Shown: positions 1 to 8,746, counted from the stretch's first letter. The stretch: DNA of 51,503 nucleotides from Cupriavidus laharis (GCF_914271435.1 NZ_CAJZAI010000026.1:1-51503), one strand, 5' to 3'. A program made the numbers and translations. The notes: generated by a model from the letters alone, not told the origin.

Positions 1-103
1 TTTTGCACAAAAAGGACGGCACTTGCGAAATCGGCGGATTTTCAACCCATTGATTCACAAGGAAAATCCGGAGGAAACCGTAAGATTTTGCACAAAAAGG
101 ACG
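1..103. repeat. Direct and inverted repeats at window edge
   Basis: TTTTGCACAAAAAGGACG occurs at 1-18 and again at 86-103. Between the copies is an inverted pair, CGGATTTTC (35-43) and GAAAATCCG (62-70). Spaced direct repeats of this kind are typical of transposase or recombinase binding sites at the end of a mobile element, but no transposase is visible next to them because the window begins here. The rest of the stretch up to base 194 shows nothing that looks coding. Confidence 0.6.
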
Positions 104-194
104 ACTACCCCTGTCTATGGTGGTGGCGTGGCGCATTGCCCGCTTGATGGCTCAAACGGAGACCATTGCGGTCAATGCGCTGCACCGAGCTGGA

Positions 195-1637
195 TCAGGC
201 TGCTGGCTTCACCCAGATCTTCTTGCGGTTCAGCAGCAGCGGAATGGCACCGATGGCAATGCCTCCTATACCGACGAAATTGGTGACCCAGTCGAAGGTC
301 GGAATGCTGTAAAGCGCGATGAAGAAGAGGAAAAGTCCGCTTGCCGCCGGCCAGATAACGTGACTCACGGCAAGCCACAGTCCATGCGCCAGCATCTTGC
401 GGTAGTACCAGCCGCAGGCGAGCCCGGTTAGCCCAAGGTAGAAGCAGATCTGGAAGCCTATGGCAGTAATCGAATCCTGCAGGATGACGTTGATGGTTGG
501 CAGGTAAGACGACACGAACAGCAGCGCGAGCCCCGTGATCCAGATGAAAAAGATGGCGATGTGTGGCGTCCGCCAACGCGGATGCAGACGCGCATAGCGA
601 GGGTGAAGTGTGCCGTCGCGGCTCTTGGCAAAGAGTGTTCGCGTGAACTGCAGCATCTGCGTCTCGACCGTTCCCACCGTGCTCAGCAGTACCGCGATGA
701 TCGAGACGTAGCCCCAGGTCGGCCCGAACAGCTTCTCCGCGATGGCGAAGATGATGTTCGTGTTGTAGTGCTGGATCTCGGCATCCGACAGTCCGAGCAG
801 CGTGATGACGATGAAGATGAGGAAGAACGCCATCAGGAACACCATCGACCAGAACGCGGCACGGCCCGGGATATGGTTCGAGTCGCGTGTCTCCTCGCTG
901 AGGTTCATGGTCACGTCCCAGCCGTAGAAGAAGAAGATCGCCACCAATGCGCCGTTGGCGAACAGCGTCGGCGAGAACGCGAAGGGCGAGAACCAGAGCA
1001 GCGAGAACGGGTGTTGCGGCGCACGCGGGAACATGAAGAAGCTCGCAACGATGATCGCGAGCAGGATGATTCCCTCGATGATCGTCATCAGCACCTGCAC
1101 ATAGCTGGTGAGCTTGATGCCCTTGACGACCACTGCGCTGACAAACGTGAGCCACGCGGCCGCGATCAGCGTCACATAGTGCACGTTATTCATCTTTGGC
1201 CGGTCAAAGATGAGCAGCGTGGCATTTGCCGCCGGGATCATGGCGGAAACCATGAATACGCAGCACAGCACCAGAAGCGCCCAGCCGGCAAAAAAGCCGA
1301 GCGCACGCCCGAATACCATGCTCACCCACGAATAGGAGGTACCGGCGCTCGCCATGGCACGATTCATGTTGATGAACGCGTACGCGATGCCGAACATGAT
1401 GAGCCCGCACACCAGGATACTTGCCGGTGATAACGTGCCAGCCGTCCCGATGATTGTGGACGTCGTGATCTCGATGCTGTAGGCGGGCGCGGTGCCGGCG
1501 ATGCCCATGATCACCGATTCGACGATGCCCAGCGAATCGGCGTTGAGCGTGGCGGGTTGGTCCATGGGCGTGCTACTCTCGGGCGCCATTGATGGCCCCA
1601 ACTTTTGCTCGGTGCGGGATGTGCTCGCAAGCTTCAT
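195..1637 (-). CDS. APC superfamily amino acid/polyamine permease
   Basis: The 480-residue protein has about twelve strongly hydrophobic segments, as expected for an inner-membrane secondary transporter of the APC superfamily. The N-terminal part carries the typical stretch with GIAGTAPAYSIE and GTLSPASILVCG, and there is a central SEETRD motif of the kind seen in amino-acid permeases. The substrate cannot be read from sequence. The chosen ATG at 1637 is preceded by GGAG at good spacing; an internal ATG at 1589 is the alternative. The gene ends in a normal polar tail, so it appears complete. It stands alone, separated by about 217 bp from the next gene on the same strand, and has no visible link to the metal genes further on. 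Confidence 0.85.
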   Translation of the reverse strand: MKLASTSRTEQKLGPSMAPESSTPMDQPATLNADSLGIVESVIMGIAGTAPAYSIEITTSTIIGTAGTLSPASILVCGLIMFGIAYAFINMNRAMASAGTSYSWVSMVFGRALGFFAGWALLVLCCVFMVSAMIPAANATLLIFDRPKMNNVHYVTLIAAAWLTFVSAVVVKGIKLTSYVQVLMTIIEGIILLAIIVASFFMFPRAPQHPFSLLWFSPFAFSPTLFANGALVAIFFFYGWDVTMNLSEETRDSNHIPGRAAFWSMVFLMAFFLIFIVITLLGLSDAEIQHYNTNIIFAIAEKLFGPTWGYVSIIAVLLSTVGTVETQMLQFTRTLFAKSRDGTLHPRYARLHPRWRTPHIAIFFIWITGLALLFVSSYLPTINVILQDSITAIGFQICFYLGLTGLACGWYYRKMLAHGLWLAVSHVIWPAASGLFLFFIALYSIPTFDWVTNFVGIGGIAIGAIPLLLNRKKIWVKPAA

Positions 1638-1854
1638 TGCACTCCAAGTGCTGCCATTTCTTCAGCTCGCAAACCGGTCAATGCGAACTGGCAGTAGAGA
1701 TTGCGTTGCCGGAAAGACACCTCCGGTCGCCTCTAAGGCCGGCAATTAGAGCCACGAATGACTTCACGGCAACGTTCTCGTGCCCCCCGGACACCGGCCA
1801 CCTGACCCAGGAGGACAAGTTCAAAAGCATCCTAGAGGTGAAATGCGCCCCCGC

Positions 1855-2247
1855 TCAGCGAGCGCGCGTGCCCGCCGTATCGAGCGAACCGGAGATCCAG
1901 TCCCGTGCCTCGCGGGACTGGGCCATCTGGAAGCTCCTGACATGGCCGGGCACCAGGAATCGAAATATATCTGCAGCGTGTCGGATCCAGTCGAGGTCCG
2001 TTACCACCGCGATGCCCTCCCAGTGCAGGTAACGCGTCACGCCCAGCCTGAAGTCATCCCACATGGCGCCGACCGCCATCCTGGCGAAGCCGGGTCCGAG
2101 TTCGTAGTAAATGCGTACCTTGTCGTGCCGTGCGATAGCCGCGTCGACGGCGGGCACCAGCACCTTCTCGTAGTCCTCCCGCGTAACCTCGCCGCTGGCG
2201 CTGACCGCGACGACGTTGTCCGGAAAGCCGTTCAGGATCTCGATCAT
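1855..2247 (-). CDS. STAS/SpoIIAA-like domain protein
   Basis: This 130-residue protein begins MIEILNGFPDN and continues with a pattern typical of the SpoIIAA-like (STAS fold) family: VVAVSASGEVTREDYEKVLVP, a KVRIYYEL strand, and a C-terminal DWIRHAADIFRFLVPG segment. Members are small cytoplasmic proteins of unclear role, sometimes thought to bind lipids or act as anti-sigma antagonist relatives. The ATG at 2247 is supported by an AGGAGG ribosome site seven bases upstream; the open frame extends further but without such a site. The next 300 bases upstream (2248-2551) show no convincing gene. Confidence 0.75.
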   Translation of the reverse strand: MIEILNGFPDNVVAVSASGEVTREDYEKVLVPAVDAAIARHDKVRIYYELGPGFARMAVGAMWDDFRLGVTRYLHWEGIAVVTDLDWIRHAADIFRFLVPGHVRSFQMAQSREARDWISGSLDTAGTRAR

Positions 2248-2551
2248 GACTGCTTCCTCCTGCCAGTGGCCGCAGGATTTGTAACTACCTGCGGTGCCCG
2301 TTCCAGCCCCCCTCGTTTGTCTTTCCCGTCCTTCTCTCACCGTATATGCAGGGTCCGGTAGCGGCAAGACAGCTTACAACATCTGTATGCACGTCCTGTA
2401 CCACAGGGTCATCTGCTATCTTATCCACTTTGTCTCACGACGTGATATGTGATTCGTGCGCAGTTTGCTGGCAGATCCCGTCCCTGCCCTGCTTGCCTTC
2501 GGCTTATTCAACATGCTTCGGGACTAACGCCCGGACGAGTGTGACAGCGGT
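2248..2551. other. Intergenic stretch, no gene seen
   Basis: No reading frame with a ribosome site or recognisable protein pattern was found. The stretch presumably holds the promoter of the SpoIIAA-like gene, but no clear -35/-10 pair could be picked out by eye. Confidence 0.4.
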
Positions 2552-2939
2552 TCAGTTGATATAGCGGCAAAGACCCAGACTCCCACATACGGGCGGGGCG
2601 GGCGGCGTCGGCACGGCGGGCGTCGTCATCTTCATCGGCTCGCGCGGATGTGTCGGCGCGGGCTCGGGCAGCGGCACAACATGCTCCTTCTTCGCGGCCT
2701 TCACCGTCGCGCGGTCGCTCCGCACCGGATCGACCCTCAGAAAATGTTCGACCAGATTGAAGAAGCGCTCACCAGCTGCGGGAGCGCGCGGGCGCCGAGT
2801 CGCGCAGGATCCGCTCGGCATTGACAGCAGCAATGCGCGCTCGCTGCGGCTGCGCCGGGGTGACCGTGCCTATCGCGATGGCGGCCATCGCAGCGGCGGT
2901 GAGGGACGTGAGCAGGGGGGTTACATGGGCCGGCGCCAT
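2552..2939 (-). pseudogene. Broken gene for a small secreted Pro-rich protein
   Basis: One frame starts MAPAHVTPLLTSLTAAAMAA at 2939, a good signal-peptide-like sequence, and runs through AVNAERILRDSAPA before stopping at 2769. A second overlapping frame continues with GERFFNLVEHFLRVDPVRSDRATV and a Pro/Thr-rich tail ending CGSLGLCRYIN. Joining them by a frameshift near 2780-2800 gives one plausible exported protein of about 125 residues. I do not recognise the family. It may be a sequencing error or a true pseudogene. Confidence 0.35.
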
Positions 2940-3037
2940 TCTCGGAACGCCGTGCCAATCGCGAGGTGGAAGCATTACATTGCCATTGATGTTTCGCGCG
3001 GCGATTGTCAACGATGTCGACGCTCCATCGGCCGGCC

Positions 3038-3330
3038 CTACTGGGCGTCGCTCAACGCCGTCTCCATCGATTCAACCCTGGCCAGAATCCGCAGCAAGCG
3101 CATCAACGGAGAGAGCTGCAAATCGGCGACGACGGCACCCAGACTGCTGGCGCCATAGTCACGCACGTACTTGTGATTGATCTCGGCGATCTCTGCAAGT
3201 GGCTAGCCACTGCGCTGCCCCTCAACACCGATCGCTCCCGATCGGGGTCGAGGCAGGTGAGCGCTCGGGCGCGGATTTGGGCAAGCGCGGCGCGCTTCGT
3301 GTACTTCGGCATCCCTGGACAATAGCTTCG
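3038..3330 (-). pseudogene. Remnant of an unidentified gene, frameshifted
   Basis: The minus strand reads MPKYTKRAALAQIRARALTC from about 3315. After an apparent frameshift near 3200 it reads AEIAEINHKYVRDYGASSLG, continuing to LRILARVESMETALSDAQ with a stop at 3038-3040. Both pieces look like real protein and are contiguous, which suggests a decayed gene. The family is not recognised. Confidence 0.3.
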
Positions 3331-3444
3331 CGGGTGTCTCGCGCGGTTTTTTTTGCTAGTTACAAATTTACGCCTGAACGGATCACACGGCACGCGCACG
3401 CGTGTGGCTGCCAAGCTGCCAAGCCACTCACGCCGGTCAGCCGA

Positions 3445-3610
3445 CTAAACTGACGCCCAGATGCCACTCCACGCCAAAGCGCGACCCTGCTGTGCCGGTC
3501 GTGCCCACTTTGAACGAGGCGCTCGGCCGCAGCGCTCGCTTGACGCCACGATTGCAGGCACCTCGCCGTTGATGTCCAAGCGCGGATTCACGTAGACCGC
3601 TTCCGGTGGG
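3445..3610 (-). pseudogene. C-terminal scrap of an outer-membrane beta-barrel gene
   Basis: The minus strand encodes LRPSASFKVGTTGTAG followed by SRFGVEWHLGVSL and a stop at 3445. Alternating polar and hydrophobic residues with a terminal aromatic/Leu pattern are typical of the last strands of an outer-membrane barrel. Just upstream, one frame over, is VYVNPRLDINGEVPAIVAS, probably the preceding part of the same protein. The remainder is missing. The rest of 3415-3890 has no convincing gene. Confidence 0.35.
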
Positions 3611-3890
3611 CAGTTACCTCATTCATGTCTCTATCATCGGCCCCCCTTTTTCCGCTGCGACCTCCACTGCGAAGCTGAGGCTCCAACAAGGTACATAAGC
3701 GCGTCATGTGCCGTAGGATGTACTCGACAGTCAAGGAGAGTTCGCGCTGGCTGTAACCTTTGGCGGCAGTCTGCCGAACTTTAGGTACACGGCTAGGGTG
3801 CTAGGCCACAAACCTCAGTCGTGCCACGGTGCCCTGCGGTGATGTCCTGCCGCTGCGGGGTTGAGTAACCACCTGAAGAGGAGTCGGAAA

Positions 3891-4154
3891 ATGGTCAAGA
3901 AAGTCTTACTGCTCGTTGCGGCGGGCACCGCCCTTTGCGCAGGGTCGGCACTTGCCGGCATTCTAGGTCCGCGTGACACCTATACCGATGGGGGGAAAGC
4001 TGGAACGTTCGAGGTGTACGCCGGTGCAGCGAAATCGTCCAGGTTCGACGTTTATACTGATGGTGCGAGAGTCACGGACAAGCGTGATGTGTTCACGGAC
4101 GGAGCGAGAATTACCAACCGCGATGGATATATTGACGACGGCCCACAAAAGTAA
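3891..4154 (+). CDS. Small secreted protein with repeated YTDGAR motif
   Basis: This 87-residue protein has a clear signal peptide (KKVLLLVAAGTALCAGSALA) and then a mature part built from about four degenerate repeats: RDTYTDGGKAG, FEVYAGAAKSS, FDVYTDGARVT and DVFTDGARIT, ending GYIDDGPQK. It resembles small periplasmic stress- or metal-responsive proteins of Cupriavidus and Ralstonia that share a GPRD-x-YTDGA pattern; that link is from memory and was not tested. The ATG at 3891 follows a GAAGAGGAG ribosome site, so the upstream ATG at 3861 is not used here. A strong terminator follows. Codon and base composition resemble the neighbours, and the gene sits alone, not in an operon. Confidence 0.75.
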   Translation: MVKKVLLLVAAGTALCAGSALAGILGPRDTYTDGGKAGTFEVYAGAAKSSRFDVYTDGARVTDKRDVFTDGARITNRDGYIDDGPQK

Positions 4155-4222
4155 GTACTGATTTCGTGGAGAAATACTCTCGTGTATAAGCACTTGGTGC
4201 TGCGTCAGTCTGCGAGCCGCCT

Positions 4223-4260
4223 GCTCCCTCGAGGGACCTCCTTGCGAGGGAGCTTCTTTT
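4223..4260 (+). terminator. Rho-independent terminator
   Basis: GCTCCCTCG (4223-4231) pairs perfectly with CGAGGGAGC (4245-4253) and is followed directly by TTCTTTT. It lies about 70 bases past the stop of the YTDGAR-repeat gene and points the same way. Confidence 0.85.
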
Positions 4261-4276
4261 GAAGGTTCCAGCGTCT

Positions 4277-4331
4277 GGCGATCTTCGAGCCCGATCATTC
4301 GTCCTCGCCTTTGTCCTTGTTGAAGATCGCC
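4277..4331 (-). ncRNA. Possible structured RNA in the 3' flank of the IS110 element
   Basis: GGCGATCTTC and GAAGATCGCC form a perfect 10-bp stem (arms 4277-4286 and 4322-4331, loop 35 nt) beginning only nine bases after the transposase stop codon. IS110-family elements carry a guide ('bridge'/seek) RNA in a flank beside the transposase, downstream of it in the IS1111 group. The position is compatible, but I cannot define the RNA or its guide loops from sequence alone. Confidence 0.3.
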
Positions 4332-4339
4332 GAGACTTC

Positions 4340-5692
4340 CTAAGAAACAGCCTCCGCCGGTTGCAGCGAGAAGCCGAACTGGGCCGCTCGACGGTGGAGT
4401 TGCTTGACCACGCGCTCCCTGTATCGGCGTTCATACTGGTCAGCTCCAGGGTCCTCATATCGCATGCCGAAGCGCATGGCTCTGTAAAAGAGGATCGCAA
4501 TCTTGCGCGCCGTCGCAGTGAGAGCCTTGGCTTTGCCTATGCGAGCTGCCAAGCGGCGGTAGAACGCTCCAAGCGCGGTGTCGGTCCGTCCAACAGAAGT
4601 CGCCACCAAGCGCAGTCTTGCAGCGACGCGATTGGTCGTCTTTCGAGTGTGCGAAGAGAGCACCTTTCCTCCGCTGATCTTGCATCCTGGCGACAGCGTG
4701 AGCCAGGACGTAAAGTGCTTTTCAGTGGGCCAGCGGCTGAGGTCCGTTCCGCACTCGGCAACCAGCTCCAGGGCCAAGCTCGGGCCGATCCCATGGATCT
4801 GCGTGAGGTCGACGCCAGTGAGTTGATGCAAAAGTGGCCGCACGTCGAAGTTGACTGAGTTGGTCTGCCAAGCATGCGCCCTTGCCGCGCCGAGTGGGTC
4901 TTTGGGCGGCGCCTTGTCGATCACCAGTTGCGCAAGCGTCTTCTCGATCTGGGCATCGCATTCAGCTATGCGGGCCTGGTACGAGTCATACAGCGCCAGG
5001 GCCTGAGTCAGCGCGAAGACGTGCTCCGGCTGGTAGTTGCCCACCAGGGCAGCGCGTATCGTCTGCACACTGTGCTTGCACCGACCGTCACGCATCCTTG
5101 CCAAGACATCGGGATCGCGCTCGCCATCGACGATGGCGCGGATGATCTTCATCCCCGTAACGCCCGTCAGATCGCTGACGACATGGTGAAGCTGCAAGTT
5201 CATGAAGGTCAGCGCCTTCTGCATATGCTGGATGTGTGCTGCGGCGTATTCCAGATGGCGATCGCGCACCCGCATATAGGCCCGAAGCGCAGCGATATCA
5301 CGCCCCGGTCGAAAGCTGGCGCGTAGCAGCCCGCAAGCGTGCAGTCGTTGCAGCCACTGCGCGTCGTTGACGTCGCTCTTGCGACCCGGCACGGCTTTGC
5401 ATTCACGAGCGTTGGTCAGAATGACCTCAAGCCCTCGGTCTTCAAGGATCTCGTACACCGGCACCCAGTACACACCGGTCGATTCCATCGCGACGGTCCT
5501 TATCCCGAGGGAAACGAGCCAGTCTGCCATCCGGTCGATGTCTGCAGTGAAGGCCTGGAAGGTCTGCACTGGCTCATCGGACAGCTCAGGAGGTACCGCA
5601 GCAACCTGAATGCGTGCCCCGATATCGATACCTGCGGCCTTTTCGTTGATCACGGGTAGTCCCGTGACCTTGCGTTGCCTGGGCATAGTCAC
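4340..5692 (-). CDS. IS110-family transposase
   Basis: This 450-residue protein has the IS110 two-domain layout. The N-terminal DEDD RuvC-like domain shows GIDIGARIQ, VAMESTGVYW and SDVNDAQWL. The C-terminal Tnp20 domain shows HGIGPSLALELVAECG and SPGCKISGGKVLS, which contains the likely catalytic serine region. Length and motifs indicate an intact, potentially active enzyme, though slightly longer than many family members. IS110 enzymes move the element by RNA-guided recombination without usual terminal inverted repeats, so the exact element ends are not visible. The ATG at 5692 has AGGTGACT upstream. It sits between the terminator of the YTDGAR gene and an IS3-type remnant, suggesting insertion into already mobile DNA. 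Confidence 0.9.
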   Translation of the reverse strand: MTMPRQRKVTGLPVINEKAAGIDIGARIQVAAVPPELSDEPVQTFQAFTADIDRMADWLVSLGIRTVAMESTGVYWVPVYEILEDRGLEVILTNARECKAVPGRKSDVNDAQWLQRLHACGLLRASFRPGRDIAALRAYMRVRDRHLEYAAAHIQHMQKALTFMNLQLHHVVSDLTGVTGMKIIRAIVDGERDPDVLARMRDGRCKHSVQTIRAALVGNYQPEHVFALTQALALYDSYQARIAECDAQIEKTLAQLVIDKAPPKDPLGAARAHAWQTNSVNFDVRPLLHQLTGVDLTQIHGIGPSLALELVAECGTDLSRWPTEKHFTSWLTLSPGCKISGGKVLSSHTRKTTNRVAARLRLVATSVGRTDTALGAFYRRLAARIGKAKALTATARKIAILFYRAMRFGMRYEDPGADQYERRYRERVVKQLHRRAAQFGFSLQPAEAVS

Positions 5693-5881
5693 CTCCAGTC
5701 GGTTGATTACGCCCGGACGGGGACTCGGATTAGATCACTTTCCTAAACGGGGTCACACGAAGTGCCACCACAGCCGGGTCCGCAGCTTCCCCTGGGCCAG
5801 GTTTTTTGACGGGGACTTGCGCCTCCAAAAAGCTGACGGCCACAGTCTGAGCGCCTCCTTAGTGTAGGCACCTGTCTGTTT

Positions 5882-6352
5882 CTACTCACAGGGGCGCGGC
5901 GCGGCGCGAAGGTAGTTTTTTGACAACACCAGCAACGCTGCTGTCTCAGCCAGGGCCTTGTCCTTGCGCCGCAGTTCGCGCTCGAGCTCCTTGATGCGCC
6001 CGCGGCCTTCCTTGGTCTGCTGCGGACTGGCGTGCCTCTCCGCGGGCTCGGCAAGCGCTTGCGTTGCGCTGTCGCGCCATTGCTGCAGCTGCTGTGGGTA
6101 CACGCCGTGTTCGCGACACCAGGCGCTGCGGGCTGACTCGTCCATGGCTGCCGTGATGATCACGGCCTCCAGGCGAGCGGCAGCCGTCCAGCCGCGCTCG
6201 CGTGCGGGCTTGGCCAGTTCCTCACGGCGCCAGCGCTCCAGCGTATCTGCGCTCACTCCGATCTCCCGAGCCACCAACTCCAGCGGGGCGCTCTCCGGCG
6301 GCAGCAACCGCGCCACCGCTCTGTTCTTAAAGACTTGTCCGTATCGCGCCAA
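5882..6352 (-). pseudogene. Truncated IS3-type transposase OrfA
   Basis: The frame begins at a TTG with MARYGQVFKNRAVARLLPPE. It continues through an HTH (LELVAREIGVSADTLERWRREE), a second helical domain (MDESARSAWCREHGVYPQQL) and a leucine-zipper-like KELERELRRKDKALAETAAL, as in the OrfA subunit of IS3-family elements. The usual C-terminus is replaced by NYLRAAPRPCE, and no OrfB (rve catalytic subunit) follows, only about 190 bp of unrelated sequence before the IS110 gene. The element is therefore dead unless complemented. Confidence 0.75.
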
Positions 6353-6854
6353 CTTGTTCTCTCATCATCGCCCCCTTACTGTGGAAACTGGCGGCAAGGG
6401 GGCCGGCGCCTTCGGCCCGGCCTTCCAGCGCCGCTAAGAGACTTGAAATCAGGAAAGATTCAAGTTCCTATCGGGGCGACAACTACTGTGCCGCGGGAGG
6501 ATGGCCCGACGGCCGTTGAATAAGCCAGCCACCCTTGCCCGTCCGATCGTCGTGTGCGGCCGAGCCTAATGCCAGAACGGCTCCCCGAGCCAGCAGACGA
6601 TGCAGCAGATCGGCTCCAATCTGTACCAATAGCATCATCACATCCGCGGCATACCCCCGCGCTGATGTTTAGATGTCACGCAGCAGTCCCTCCGTTGAGC
6701 CGATCCTATAAGTGGCCGCAATGTCAATCCAACTCCGTGTCGACGGCGCACTCGCGAACCTCAGCACGCGGCACCCACGCGCTCGTGCGCGAGCAGTTTA
6801 GCCTCGCTTGACGTCAGCGGGCGGGGAATGCGGGCTAGCGCATATACCTGGTCA
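6353..6854. other. Intergenic stretch, no gene seen
   Basis: About 500 bp between the IS3 remnant and the DUF3179 gene. A short GC-rich inverted repeat lies near 6400-6425 (GGGGCCGG...CGGCCC) and may belong to the insertion-sequence end. The open frames here have no ribosome site and low-complexity translations. Confidence 0.4.
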
Positions 6855-7847
6855 CTACCTTCGGGTGGTCGACGGAGCTTGGTAAGCCTCGGTGCGCGGG
6901 TGGAAGGCGAACCAGGCGAACCAATAGGCCGTCTGCGACCGGTAGGGCTCGTCGTTGGAGATGGCTTGCGCCGACCGGGTTGCCGGGTCAAGCCGAATTT
7001 CTATGAGTCTGCCGCCCACCCGGTCACGCACGACGTTGCCAGCCTTGGCGAGCTCGGTGAACGGATAGGCCTTGTAGGCGCCGTTCGCCTCCACGCCGAG
7101 CACCCATTCCTTGGGGTGGAAGCGGTGGCTTTCCTGGCGAGTGCGGAACATTACCACCGCGTTGGTCAGGTAGTCCGAGTAAGGATTGAAGCCGTAGTCG
7201 CGCTGGTAGCCGGTGCGCTCGGATAGCACCACGGTGTGCGGGTGTTCCTTCTGCCACGCCTGCCAAGTGGTATGGGTGATCGGGAAATCCTTTAAGGCGG
7301 CGCCCTTGAGTGGGCCCGATATCGCTTTGCCGAGCATTTGCGACCACAGGGATTCCGTCTGTTTGTCATATAGCAGCAGATTGCTGTTATAGAGCAGGCC
7401 GGACACGCCGAAAGTCAAGCGCTTGCCATCGACTCTTGCCGAGTACGCAGCGCCCGTGCCGCATAGGGGGCAAAAGCTAATGACTAGCGGCTCACCATTG
7501 AACTCGTCGTTAACGATTTCATGCCAGATCAGAATGCGCTCGGGATAAGCCTTGGCCATGCCGTTCAGCAGTACTCCGAGGACGCGGTCATCGGACCTCA
7601 AGAACGTCGCTTCGGAGGCGGCCACGAAGGGTGGCGCGATTAGCGCCGGGATCCCGTCGCGTGGCGGACCGCCGTTGACGATTTCGTCTCGCGAGACCAA
7701 GGCGCCTTGCAGGTCAAAACCATTGGCATTGCGGTCGCCACACCAGACGGGGCTGCTCCACACAAGTGCGATGAGGTAAGCCAACGTCAGCAGCCAGCGT
7801 GAGACGCGGGAAACAGCGGCGAGGTTCCAGGCGATTGGAATATTCAT
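6855..7847 (-). CDS. DUF3179 family exported protein
   Basis: This 330-residue protein has an N-terminal hydrophobic signal or anchor segment (WLLTLAYLIALVWSSPVWC) followed by the DUF3179 domain. Diagnostic parts are GIPALIAPPFVAASEA, a VLGVLLNGMAKAYPERIL strand-turn, and the Cys-containing FCPLCGTGAAY loop. Function of the family is unknown; the paired cysteines suggest metal or redox chemistry outside the cytoplasm. An ATG at 7847 with GGAGG ten bases upstream is preferred over the TTG three codons earlier. It is the last gene of the mer-like operon, only about 30 bp after the GDCCVxC gene, so it is probably co-transcribed with the MerT/MerP pair. Confidence 0.8.
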   Translation of the reverse strand: MNIPIAWNLAAVSRVSRWLLTLAYLIALVWSSPVWCGDRNANGFDLQGALVSRDEIVNGGPPRDGIPALIAPPFVAASEATFLRSDDRVLGVLLNGMAKAYPERILIWHEIVNDEFNGEPLVISFCPLCGTGAAYSARVDGKRLTFGVSGLLYNSNLLLYDKQTESLWSQMLGKAISGPLKGAALKDFPITHTTWQAWQKEHPHTVVLSERTGYQRDYGFNPYSDYLTNAVVMFRTRQESHRFHPKEWVLGVEANGAYKAYPFTELAKAGNVVRDRVGGRLIEIRLDPATRSAQAISNDEPYRSQTAYWFAWFAFHPRTEAYQAPSTTRR

Positions 7848-7875
7848 TTGCGACAACCTCCAGCCAAATCGTACG

Positions 7876-8103
7876 CTAGGGCTGAGTCACCGGTGGACGG
7901 CAGCCTCGCTGGAGTTGGATCGGTGGACACGGCACCGATCCATAGGAGCAGAACACGCAGCAGTCGCCTGGCTTCGGGCGCAATAGCGCATGGCAGGTCG
8001 GACACTCAGCGTAGAACTGGCAGGCGTCGGTCGGCATGGTTTCCTGCCACATGAAGCCGCATTGCGGGCAGGTCAGTACGGACTCCAGGAGTGTCGTGCT
8101 CAT
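7876..8103 (-). CDS. GDCCVxC-domain small zinc-ribbon-like protein
   Basis: A 75-residue protein with cysteine pairs LTCPQCGFMWQE and ECPTCHALLRPK, then the signature GDCCVFCSYGSVPCPPIQ. Small GDCCVxC proteins are found beside mercury and other metal transport genes and probably bind a metal ion through their cysteines; their exact job is unknown. The ATG at 8103 begins MSTTLLES and lies seven bases after the merP stop codon, consistent with the same transcript. Nine cysteines in 75 residues is striking and argues for real metal binding. Confidence 0.8.
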   Translation of the reverse strand: MSTTLLESVLTCPQCGFMWQETMPTDACQFYAECPTCHALLRPKPGDCCVFCSYGSVPCPPIQLQRGCRPPVTQP

Positions 8104-8110
8104 CGCGGCA

Positions 8111-8386
8111 TCACTTCTGAATGGTTGACGGATAGCCGGCGTTCGTCGTGGCACGGATCAGCGCCTCCGGCTGCGTCTTTTCCGGGGCATAAGTGACGAT
8201 CGCGGTCTTGCGCTCGAAGTCGATCTTGACACTACTGACGCCATCAACCTTCTCCAGCGATTTCTTGACGGTGAGTGGGCATAGCGGGCACGTCATGTTC
8301 TGGACGGTGAGCGTGACGGCTTTCGGTGCGGCGGCCAGGGCCGCAAGTGGGGTAGCGGCGAGCACGGCGATCAGCAGTTTGCGCAT
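8111..8386 (-). CDS. merP: Periplasmic mercury-type metal-binding protein MerP
   Basis: 91 residues: a signal peptide (MRKLLIAVLAATPLAALAAA) followed by one heavy-metal-associated (HMA) domain. The metal loop reads NMTCPLCPLTVKKSL, with the two cysteines of the CxxC site, and the beta-alpha-beta pattern continues with VSSVKIDFERKTAIVTY and a Gly-Tyr-Pro end. In mer systems MerP binds Hg(II) in the periplasm and passes it to MerT. Twelve base pairs separate it from the end of merT. The CPLC spacing residues differ from the common CAAC, so specificity for another thiophilic metal is possible. Confidence 0.88.
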   Translation of the reverse strand: MRKLLIAVLAATPLAALAAAPKAVTLTVQNMTCPLCPLTVKKSLEKVDGVSSVKIDFERKTAIVTYAPEKTQPEALIRATTNAGYPSTIQK

Positions 8387-8398
8387 GGGGAAACCCCT

Positions 8399-8746
8399 TC
8401 AGTAGAACAGCGGCGCAAGCCAGGGCACAGTCAGCAGACTGAGCAGCAGAACCGCGACAATCCAGAACGTGAGGCGCTGCCGGCGGATCGCGCGCGGTTC
8501 GGCACAGCGCATGCCGGGTGCGCAGACCGGTGGCACCACATAGAGCTTGCGGAAAGCCAGACCGAGGAACAGCAGCGTCAGTCCGATGAAGAGCGGCCGG
8601 TACGGCTCCATCACGGTCAGACTGCCGACCCAAGTGCCGCCGATACCGAGCGCGATTAGCACGAGTGGGCCGACACAGCACACCGATGCGCCGATGGCCG
8701 CCAAGACACTCGCGATCAAGGCCCGGCTTCCGGTGTTCGCCGTCAT
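8399..8746 (-). CDS. merT: Mercury-type membrane transporter MerT
   Basis: This 115-residue inner-membrane protein has three hydrophobic segments. The first contains the vicinal cysteine pair in ASVCCVGPLVLIALG, the hallmark that accepts Hg(II) from MerP. The second pair lies in the cytoplasmic loop PPVCAPGMRCAEP, and a third segment ends the protein. The order and motifs match MerT. The ATG at 8746 follows AAGGAGGGC. It directly precedes merP. Without a nearby merA the imported metal would have to be dealt with otherwise, so the system may serve sensing or transport of a different metal. Confidence 0.88.
   Translation of the reverse strand: MTANTGSRALIASVLAAIGASVCCVGPLVLIALGIGGTWVGSLTVMEPYRPLFIGLTLLFLGLAFRKLYVVPPVCAPGMRCAEPRAIRRQRLTFWIVAVLLLSLLTVPWLAPLFY

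Noticed and set aside
172..1155. Long minus-strand frame overlapping the permease
   Set aside because: Low-complexity His/Arg-rich translation in a second frame of the real transporter; no ribosome site.
6554..6811. 85-residue plus-strand frame in the gap before DUF3179
   Set aside because: No ribosome site, no recognisable fold and uneven composition.
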